Source of the DNA: Jimgerdemannia flammicorona
Taxonomy: Eukaryota > Mucoromycota > Endogonomycetes > Endogonales > Endogonaceae
Assembly (NCBI GenBank): GCA_003990745.1
Contig: RBNI01004292.1
Location: 1 to 14,307 of the forward strand
DNA: 14,307 nucleotides
Direction: 5' to 3'
A program made the position numbers and the translations under genes. Position 1 is the first letter of the stretch. Every line of letters starts with the position of its first letter. A model generated the notes under the pieces. The model was not told the DNA's origin, ran no database searches, and saw only the letters and a program-made list of their open reading frames with translations. Shown here piece after piece: positions 8,735-14,307 of the stretch.

Positions 8735-9200
8735 TTGATTAGTGGTCTTGAGATTACTTCAGCAATGATATTTTCCTTACTAGGATGGCATTGGATTTCA
8801 TAGTCAAAATTGGTGAGGACTTTCATCTATCTGACTTATTTTTGGAAAAGAGTAGCCTGGGTCTTAATATTTATTACTAACTTATAGTCTATTAATATAG
8901 TAAAGTGTACACCTTTAAGATATGGGTGTCATTTGATCAGAGTATCTACAATAGCTAACACTTCCTTCTTATGGATAGTATAGTTGATTTCAGCATCATT
9001 GAACTTGTGAGAAAAATAGACCACAGGGTGTCCTTCTTGTATGAGTACTGCTCCAAGAGCTAGGTCAGAGGTGTCAGTGATAACTTTATATTATAGAGTA
9101 GGATTTGCCACTTAAAGTACTGGAGTGGTTATTAGTGCATCTTTCAGAGCTTAAAAGATTGTATCTTATTCAGGTCCCTATTTAATAAAATTGTTGAAGT
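8735..9200 (-). pseudogene. E2 RNase H domain (remnant)
   Basis: Reads KVITDTSDLALGAVLIQ (about 9040-9090) with the first catalytic Asp kept (9073-9075), then PVVYFSHKFNDAEINYTIHKKEVLAIVDTL (about 8945-9035; the KEvLAiv helix with its Glu). Then comes FTILIDYKLVI, where the family has 'TDHKaL'. It ends in CHPSKENIIAEVISR (about 8745-8790), the usual 'G..N.vaDaLSR' close. A few stops interrupt an otherwise long single frame. This is among the better-preserved parts of E2. Confidence 0.88.
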
Positions 9201-9329
9201 CTTTTTCTTACTTTGTGGTCCAGGGCTGTCCTTTCTTTTTACCATACTTGGTCAGTTTGGTAAGAGCAGTAGTGATTTTAGCAAAGTTTGTAACAAATTA
9301 TCTATAATAGTTTACTAATCCTAGAAAAG

Positions 9330-10075
9330 ACTGAAGGTCTTTTAGCTTCTTGGGTCTGGGCCATTTCTTAATTATAGAGATTTTGCTGAGATCTACTTTG
9401 ATTTCATTAAGAGTAATGATATATCTAAGAAATTAAATTTCCTTCAGAAGGAACTCATATTTACTGAGTTTCACAAAGTATCAGTTTTCTCAAAGCTTCA
9501 GTAGTACTAGTTTAAGATATTCCAGATGTTCCTCTAGAGTTTTGTTGAAGACTAAGATATTGTCAATATAAACAATAACAAATTTATCTAAGTATGAGTA
9601 TAGGATAGTATTCATCAGAGTTTAGATGATTGCTAGAGCATTGGTTAAGCTAAAGGGTATAATTATAAATTCAAAATGTTCATAATGAGTTCAGAAGGCA
9701 GTTTTGTAGATGTCTTCTTCTTTTATAGCAATTTATCAATAGCTATTTCATTGATCAAAGACTTTATAAATTGTGAGTTGATAAGCCTATCAAATATTTC
9801 ATCAATTTGAGATAGTGGGCAATAGTTCTTGATGGTCTGCTCATTGAGATCTTGATCGTTAATACATATTCATAGGTCATCTCCTTTCTTGATGACAAAG
9901 AAGACTGATGTACTATATAGTGATATACTAAATCTAATGAATTCTTATTCTAAGAGTTCATTGATTTTCTTCTTAAGTGTATTGATTTCTCTAAAAGACA
10001 TATAATAGATTGACTTGAAAGCTGGCTTAGCATCTGTTATAGTTTTAATTGTATGGCCAACTGCTTGGTTAGGTG
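9330..10075 (-). pseudogene. E2 reverse transcriptase (remnant, YIDD changed to YIDN)
   Basis: The start SIYYMSFREINTLKKKINELLE (about 9950-10015) is the Ty3/gypsy RT entry ('yrmsp.El..l..qi.eLl..g'). It is followed by SVFFVIKKGDDL (about 9880-9915; family 'PVlFVkKKDGsLR') and QTIKNYCPLSQIDE (about 9800-9842). Then, with breaks, come the 'mPFGLtNAp' region near 9640-9660 and FVIVYIDNILVF (about 9550-9582). The catalytic YxDD is YIDN at 9559-9570, a G-to-A change at a former CpG if the parent codons were GAC GAT. The thumb follows (LEEHLEYLK, about 9512-9540; KKWPRPKKLKDLQSFLGLVNYY, about 9310-9375). Stops and frameshifts are frequent. Confidence 0.9.
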
Positions 10076-10359
10076 GTAGACCTTTTGGATATTTCTTTGG
10101 AAATATATCTCAGAATTTCTGGAGTAAGAGTCTAATATAACTATTAACTTTGGAAAAGTCTTCCTTAAGATTCTCAGGTTCTCCTTTAGATAGTTATATA
10201 GAGATAGCAAAGAGAGAGCATTTCTGGACTAATTTCTTAAGTTGTAGTTTATTTATATAAGTGATCTTTGGGCCTAGATCAATAGAACTGAGTCAGTCTC
10301 TTTTATCTTACAGTTTGAAATTGTAGCATTCCTTCTTAATGGTCAGAGAATAGTTTATC

Positions 10360-10700
10360 TAATTGATCATAGGATTCTTTTATTTTGACCATAGTGTCTC
10401 AAGGATATTCTTATTATCAGGAAGTGGTATAATTTAGAGAGTAATATATACTCAATAGTCACCAATTCTGAAGGATAGGTTGCAGACTTCCTTGCTAATG
10501 ATATATAAGATTCTATTAGCTATAGCAACTGCTTGAGTTTGTTGTACTGGAGAGGTCAGGACTTTAAGTCTGTTAGCTGTTTCTTCATTGATAAAATTAT
10601 CTGAGACACTACTGTCTACCATGATCTTAATAGGAGCTCAATTAATAAAAGCTTGGAGAGTAAGCAGTTTGTCTGATCCAATAGTAGTAATTTTAGTTAT
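10360..10700 (-). pseudogene. E2 retropepsin-like aspartic protease (remnant)
   Basis: Reads PIKIMVDSSVSDNFI, with the active-site triad Asp-Ser-Gly now Asp-Ser-Ser (Asp codon 10614-10616, third position 10608-10610). The pattern 'alIDSGAtxNFI' is the standard Ty3/gypsy protease signature. About 90 residues later a degenerate ILETLWSK (about 10380-10405) stands where the family has 'ILGMPWL', followed by NPMIN (family 'NPxIDW'). The segment between protease and RT (10075-10360) reads like the usual connector but has no named domain. Here the protease lies downstream of the dUTPase, the reverse of E1. Confidence 0.85.
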
Positions 10701-10884
10701 AGGAGGTTTCTTCTGTTGGCTCTCCATTGGGCCAGTTCATTGATATACATAAGAGAAGCCATCATCAATTATTTGGGAAGAGTACATTTCAATACTATAG
10801 AAGTATCAGCCACTTGGTATAAATCTATCTTCAATTTTCTTATAAAATTATTTTTTCTTATTTGTGATAGGTTAAGCTGAAGCT

Positions 10885-11245
10885 TTGTTTGAAGCCAAAT
10901 TCTTTGGATCCTCAGATGGTAAGTAGTAGTTAGGAAACTTCCTTGACTATCAGGATTGATTCAATTTTCTCAAATAGGATATAAGCAATACAGTATCTAA
11001 TAGGGATCTTGAATAGTATCTAACTATGGTTTCAGATAAGGATAATGATTTTATTTATATAATCTTTATCAATGACTTCTCCTTCTACTGAGAGTTCTTT
11101 TAATGCTAGACTACTGCAATAGTATATCCTTTCAATATATCCTTCAGGAATTTGAATACTAATTCCTATATAGACTTGCTTGACTTCTCAGTTGGAACTG
11201 TAGTTTCTTCAGTTATATATAGGTCATATCTGGCTGATTTTTTGC
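10885..11245 (-). pseudogene. E2 dUTPase domain (trimeric dUTP pyrophosphatase family), degenerate
   Basis: Same enzyme family as in E1 but a separate copy at a different polyprotein position. Motif 1 is SARYDLYI (family SAGYDLYS; Asp codon 11223-11225). After one frameshift, motifs 2 to 5 lie in a single frame. Motif 2 is ERIYYCSSLALKEL (CSSLAL at 11101-11118; family GRIxPRSGLA). Motif 3 is GEVIDKDYINKI (VIDKDY at 11059-11076; family GVIDxDYRGEI, with base-loop Asp and Tyr kept). Motif 4 is RYCIAYILFEKI (about 10962-10998; family GDRIAQLIFEKI). Motif 5 is stop-GSKEFGF (about 10891-10914; family RGSxGFGSTG, Arg now TGA). The total length of about 120 codons is normal. It sits between the gag zinc knuckle (11374-11415) and protease (10614), the order known from betaretroviral gag-dut-pro. 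Confidence 0.88.
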
Positions 11246-11249
11246 TTTC

Positions 11250-12000
11250 TTTAGTTGGGGTCATAGCTGTTATCCTTAACTTAACAAAGTCTAGTGTCTT
11301 GATAGTCAGATTTTTGAGGTGATGCAGAGTAGTAACAGTAGCTCATATTGTTTTTTGGGGATTTCAGTTAGAGTAGGCACTGGACATATGTCTTGTCTTC
11401 CAGCAGTAGAAGTATGCTCCACTTCTTTGGAGTTTATTTCTTTTATGTTCAGTGAGTTTCTTAAAGATACTCAGTTGAGTATATTCAGAATTTTGGAGTA
11501 TCCAAGAGGTGGATGTGGAGGGAGCTCAAGATGCTTCATACTTAGTTTCTTCTTTCTTGATCTAAGATTTTTCCTTATTATTGAATTGATTTTGAGGCGG
11601 AATTGGTCAAGCTATTAGAATTCACTTGACCATTATCTTGATTCTTACCAGGCACTATTGTTGGTAATTACATCCAACTAGGTATCCTCATTCCTGGATC
11701 TTTCTTATGAGCCATTCTTGTAGTATATCAAATAAATGGTCTACTCTTGTACTATTCCATGCTTCATCATTAGCAATATATCTTAGGCCAATGGTGTTCA
11801 GGAGTGACTCAAGTCTTGTACAAAAGGTTTTAAATTCCTCCTTACTATTGTTACATAGTGATCACTGAGTTCTTCAAATATGCCAGATTCTCTTCAAGGT
11901 ATATCTCTTAGACTAACTCAAGTTTGTTATAAGTAAGTTCTTATTGGAGTGTCTTCCTAAGGTCTTATAGTCCTCAAACTTCTTATCTTTAACTATCTTG
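11250..12000 (-). pseudogene. E2 gag with zinc knuckle (remnant)
   Basis: Structural capsid and RNA-binding protein. A capsid-like helical part reads EEFKTFCTRLESLLNTIGL and then WNSTRVDHLFDILQEWL (about 11710-11855), consistent with the 'F...l...l' helices of Ty3/gypsy Gag. Toward the C-terminus a CCHC knuckle is legible at 11374-11415 as Y-F-Y-C-W-K-T-R-H-M-S-S-A-Y. Spacing is exactly C-x2-C-x4-H-x4-C, with the first and last Cys turned to Tyr (TGC to TAC) and both Gly positions altered. No start codon could be fixed: the first legible coding-like sequence (KFEDYK-like) is near 11960, shortly after the LTR end. Confidence 0.75.
11374..11415 (-). other. E2 CCHC zinc knuckle (mutated)
   Basis: Fourteen codons with the retroviral nucleocapsid spacing C-x2-C-x4-H-x4-C. 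The second Cys and the His remain; the outer Cys positions are Tyr by G-to-A changes. It marks the gag C-terminus of E2 and fixes the dUTPase as lying after gag. Confidence 0.75.
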
Positions 12001-12052
12001 TTATCTCTTAGATTGCTTGCAAGGGATTGTGTATAAGTGAACTGAAACTGAC

Positions 12053-12085
12053 TTTATTTCAGAGGAAATAAGAGGGGTATTTATA
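12053..12085 (-). promoter_or_regulatory. E2 LTR TATA box and polyadenylation signal
   Basis: On the minus strand GTATAAATACCCC (TATAAATA complementary to 12078-12085) is followed about 20 nt later by AATAAA (12053-12058). The pair, directly upstream of gag, is the usual LTR core promoter plus 3' processing signal. Transcription would run toward lower coordinates. Confidence 0.6.
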
Positions 12086-12193
12086 CAAAATATAATTCAA
12101 TGGTTGCTAAGATATAAAGCTAAATATAAATTTCAATAACTAAAATAAAATATCAGGACAGGAAAAACTACTAAGTTCCAGGATTGGCACTGA

Positions 12194-12339
12194 TGGTTAT
12201 ACAGGTTCAGGATGCTAGTATAATTCAGTGTTACATCAGAATACTAGTGCTGGCATTATTCAGTATTACATCAAATACCAGTGCTGGAACAATTTTGTAT
12301 CACCTCAGAATGCCAGTGCTGACATTATTCAGTATAACC
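12194..12339. repeat. 35-bp tandem repeat, about four units, in the E2 LTR U3
   Basis: Units: 12226-12260 (35 nt), 12261-12295 (35 nt) and 12296-12329 (34 nt), with a start of a further unit at 12330-12339 and a more diverged unit at 12194-12225. Shared core on the plus strand: CAGTRTTACATCARAATACC followed by AGTGCTGG and ATTATT. Read on the minus strand each unit starts like an LTR end (TGATGTAA). These look like U3 enhancer-type repeats. Confidence 0.75.
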
Positions 12340-12346
12340 AAGGGAC

Positions 12347-13533
12347 TTAGAGCAGAATGTTCAGGACTATGGGGGCTTCATCTTCATCATCAGAGGTCAG
12401 GATATCTTCGAAGAAGATGAGGTCTGCGAATTTGTCATATATGTAGGTCATGCATTTTGCATATATCAAAGTTATGTAGATTGATATCATTGCCGATGAT
12501 GTCATCACATTAGGTGGTGGCGGGAACAAGGAGATCTGGAGCTCTCCAGTCTATGAGGTTCTCTTCTACAAAATAGGGGACAAATGTGGAGTCTTAGGGA
12601 GATCTAACCTAGATGCTTGGGCCTTGGAATACTGAGATCAACCCTTGTAGGAATTGGTCTGGATTGTCCTGAAATGGGATGCCAGAAGTCTTCTACTTCA
12701 TCACTATTGAGGGCGATAGTGGACTGGGCTTCTGTAGCCACCCTGGCTTCTAGTGCATTGATGCAGTGGGATGACAGGTCTCTAAAATCGGAGACTCTAA
12801 TATACCCCAATTTGGGGATCAACCAGAGTGCATGCCTGAAGATCTGATGGATCTTCTTAGCCATCCTTGCCTCATGTATATCCATGAGGTAGCATCTTGT
12901 AACTCTTGAGAGCTGGCCTGTGGGAACTCCTGGCAGAGGAGGTTTCCTATTTTGTACTCCTGCCACATTTGGAGGCATTTGGTAGCAATGGTGATCCTTG
13001 TTTCTATTTCATAGTGGTAGAGAATATAGTGATAAGGGTCACCAGTACTCAGGTTGACACTAGGAGTCCTTCTTGAGTGGGTCCTCATGGCTCTCTGATG
13101 TCTTGGAACATCCTTTCTTCAACTGAGATACCTTGGTGGTTCCTTGACCTTGAGGTTTGGTGGGCAGCAGGTATTTTGTTTGTAGTAAGTCTTGAGCTAT
13201 TTTGGGATTAGTGGGTCTTGTTGGCTGCTATTACTGTGGTTCCTTGATCCTTCTTTTATATTCCTCAAGATACTTATACTGTGGTCACAATGACTTACAG
13301 TTGGTCATCATTGCTCATCTTGTATGCTGTATGATCTTCTTGTGCTTCAATTTGGTGGCTTGCATAGAAAGACTGTCTCCTATACTGATGTCATCATTCT
13401 GGGGTCACCATTTCATCTTTCTCCTGAATAAGGATCTTCTCGAGCATCCTTATTCATTGGTCCAGTCTTGAAAAATTTGCTGATCCCATAACCTCTGGCA
13501 AGGAGTCGAAAAGTGGTATTTATGGGCTGACAT
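12347..13533 (-). pseudogene. E3 unrecognised reading region downstream of integrase
   Basis: A possible start is the ATG at 13533 (MSAHKYHF); an ATG at 13554 is only about 20 nt from a TATA box and is less likely. The region runs in several frames over about 395 codons. A basic part (RRIKEPQ, KKIIQHTR) is followed by two overlapping open stretches: 13088-12819 with YHYEIETRITIATKCLQMWQ, and 12978-12604, 124 codons open, with KKIHQIFRHALWLIPKLGY. It ends with SDDEDEAPIVLNILL and TAA at 12347-12349. I recognise no family: no zinc knuckle, protease motif, signal peptide or clear membrane segment. It may be gag of a second copy behind a shared LTR, or a third ORF in the env position. Confidence 0.45.
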
Positions 13534-13733
13534 CTTTGCTTTGTATTTTGGCATGATGGTGAAGGGTCACTGCCTTTATATAGAGCAAGGGCCTGATTCT
13601 GATCTTGCCCAATCAGTTGATGATTTGAACTCCTCTGGCTTCAAAAGTCTCACAGATGAGTAGTTGCTGGTACTATATCCCTTAGAGAATAGTCCAGACA
13701 GATAGCCTGCTGGTCATGGGACATACTGTTACA
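13520..13733 (-). promoter_or_regulatory. LTR-like segment with TATA box in E3
   Basis: On the minus strand the sequence after the integrase frame begins TGTAACAGTATG (from 13733), a typical TG-type LTR start. About 150 nt on it has TATATAAAGG (TATATAAA complementary to 13575-13582). No polypurine tract is evident before it and no paired LTR exists in the window, so the LTR call is tentative. It would drive the reading region 13533-12347. Confidence 0.4.
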
Positions 13734-13744
13734 ATTCATGGACT

Positions 13745-14285
13745 AGAACCTTGTGGGCAGTCATCATGTTTTACTTCTCTTGTATAGGTTCGTGGTACTT
13801 CTTGAGTCTGTTCCTATGTACCATGGTAGACAGTATGGTCCCTGAGATTTTTCTAAGCCAGAAGGTAGTTCCCTTGATATCTTGTACATAGAAGGGTCCT
13901 TCCCATTTGGGCTCCAGTTTTCATGACCATGAGGCTTCTATCATATTTCAATATAGTAGGACCTTTTCTCTGATTCAGATGGGTTCTAGGGTCTTGTAAT
14001 TCTTTTCTGTATTCTTTCTTGTCAGTGCTTGTGACTTGATAATGTAATCTTCAGCCTTCTTCCTGATTTGGTGTAGCCTCCAGATTTCTGCATCAACCCA
14101 TCTCCAAGTTAGGTCTAGATTTGTGGCTGAGGTTTCATTAAAATCTTCTTCTCTGAAGAGCAGCTCTCTTGGGGTAAAGTGTGTGCTCTGTGACCATATA
14201 TGTATCTCATAGGACAGAGAGGGTGGTTGGGAGATAATTATCCCAAATCTCATATGTCTCTGAGATCTTCACTAGAATTCTCTTG
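13745..14285 (-). pseudogene. E3 integrase C-terminal region (remnant)
   Basis: Open from 14253 to 13975. It reads HFTPRELLFREEDFNE (family 'SPyeLlFGxxPrxP'), then a charged helix (EIWRLHQIRKKAEDYIIKSQ, about 14018-14077) as found before the integrase SH3-like domain. It continues past stops as KLEPKWEGPFYVQDI (about 13876-13920), GTTFWLRK, and finally VHRNRLKKYHEP (about 13795-13830; family 'vHgdrLKpY'). The catalytic core would lie beyond the window edge. The domain matches E1's at KLEPKWEG but differs elsewhere, so E1 and E3 are related but distinct families. A TAA near 13768 or the stops near 13740 close the frame. Confidence 0.82.
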
Positions 14286-14294
14286 AGGATCTTG

Positions 14295-14307
14295 TTTTTT
14301 TTTTTTT
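14295..14307. repeat. Poly(T) tract at right edge
   Basis: Thirteen T residues end the window and interrupt the E3 integrase frame. Read from the outside (minus strand) this is poly(A) followed by CAAGA, as is the left edge. Likely a contig-end effect. Confidence 0.85.

Larger units (their letters stand above)
7100..12339 (-). mobile_element. E2: heavily decayed Ty3/gypsy retrotransposon with gag-dUTPase-PR-RT-RH-IN order
   Basis: Read on the minus strand from 12339 down: 5' LTR, gag with zinc knuckle, dUTPase, retropepsin, RT, RNase H and integrase. It is the most decayed of the three elements: very AT-rich, only about two CpG in 5 kb, and most catalytic Asp codons turned to Asn. Integrase reaches down to about 7450; a weak tail follows to about 7100. 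The 3' LTR could not be identified. It converges on E1 and is oriented like E3, lying directly beside it. It belongs to a different lineage from E1, since its dUTPase sits in a different place and its RT and integrase sequences differ. Confidence 0.9.
12005..12339 (-). repeat. E2 5' LTR (probable)
   Basis: Read on the minus strand, this AT-rich block holds a tandem-repeat U3 (TGATGTAATACTGAATAATG-type units), a TATA box (12078-12085), an AATAAA signal (12053-12058) and a short U5-like end before gag. This order is that of an LTR. The outer boundary is placed just before E3's last stop codon at 12347-12349. The inner boundary and the primer-binding site could not be fixed. No second copy was found near 7 kb, so the call rests on internal signals and position. 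Confidence 0.6.
12347..14307 (-). mobile_element. E3: partial Ty3/gypsy retrotransposon, truncated at both ends
   Basis: The minus strand starts inside an integrase C-terminal region at the window edge. It continues with a possible LTR start at 13733 and a TATA box, then a roughly 1.2-kb reading region ending at 12347. It keeps about nine CpG in 2 kb, against about five in 5.7 kb of E1 and two in more than 5 kb of E2, so it is the least decayed. It shares a 24-nt exact match, in inverted orientation, with E1 in the integrase C-terminal domain (13897-13920 and 5126-5149). No RT, protease or dUTPase lies within the visible part. Confidence 0.75.

Noticed and set aside
11319..11618. Plus-strand open stretch of 99 codons with hydrophobic residues
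   Set aside because: Antisense to E2 gag, including the CCHC knuckle at 11374-11415; its Ser/Phe/Leu-rich composition is an antisense artefact.
6997..12331. 13-nt match CTGACATTATTCA at 6997-7009 and 12319-12331, tested as the start of E2's 3' LTR
   Set aside because: Flanking sequence and the expected TATA/AATAAA spacing do not follow; a 13-nt match is expected by chance in 14 kb of AT-rich DNA.
12184..12420. Plus-strand open stretch of 78 codons with repeated peptide segments
   Set aside because: The peptide repeat only reflects the 35-bp tandem DNA repeat of the E2 LTR.
13202..13471. Plus-strand open stretch of 89 codons resembling a membrane protein
   Set aside because: Antisense to the E3 reading region; the hydrophobic look comes from the complement of Lys/Gln-rich sequence.
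1..14307. CRISPR array, tRNA, rRNA or host gene
   Set aside because: No regularly spaced repeat-spacer pattern, no tRNA-like fold or conserved rRNA segment seen by eye, and every legible coding signal belongs to retrotransposons.

Overview
The window looks like a fully repetitive, decayed piece of a filamentous-fungal genome. It contains no host gene, tRNA, rRNA or CRISPR that I can recognise. It is built from three degenerate Ty3/gypsy-type LTR retrotransposons (called E1, E2 and E3 here), all riddled with stops and frameshifts. CpG is almost gone: I count about 16 CG dinucleotides by eye in 14.3 kb. Many stops sit where the family has Arg (CGA to TGA), Gln (CAG/CAA to TAG/TAA) or Trp (TGG to TGA/TAG). 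This is the signature of C-to-T decay of methylated or RIP-type repeats in fungi. The phylum cannot be fixed from this sequence.

Layout. 1-60 is a pure A tract. 61-5777 (+) is E1: end of gag/linker, retropepsin, a 1.2-kb Lys/Glu-rich linker, a dUTPase domain, a small pre-RT domain, reverse transcriptase, RNase H, integrase and an acidic C-terminal tail. 5778-7100 is AT-rich and non-coding, with short repeats, and probably holds E1's 3' LTR and E2's 3' end. About 7100-12339 (-) is E2: a 5' LTR with TATA box, AATAAA and a 35-bp tandem repeat, then gag with a zinc knuckle, a second dUTPase domain, retropepsin, RT, RNase H and integrase. 12347-14307 (-) is E3: an integrase C-terminus, an LTR-like promoter segment, and an unrecognised roughly 1.2-kb reading region with an acidic end. 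The window closes on a T tract.

The main result is that two different Ty3/gypsy elements here each carry a trimeric-type dUTPase, at different places in the polyprotein: between protease and RT in E1, and between the gag zinc knuckle and protease in E2. The order in E2 is the one known from betaretroviruses. In a live element the dUTPase would hydrolyse dUTP and so limit uracil incorporation during cDNA synthesis. Both copies here are dead.
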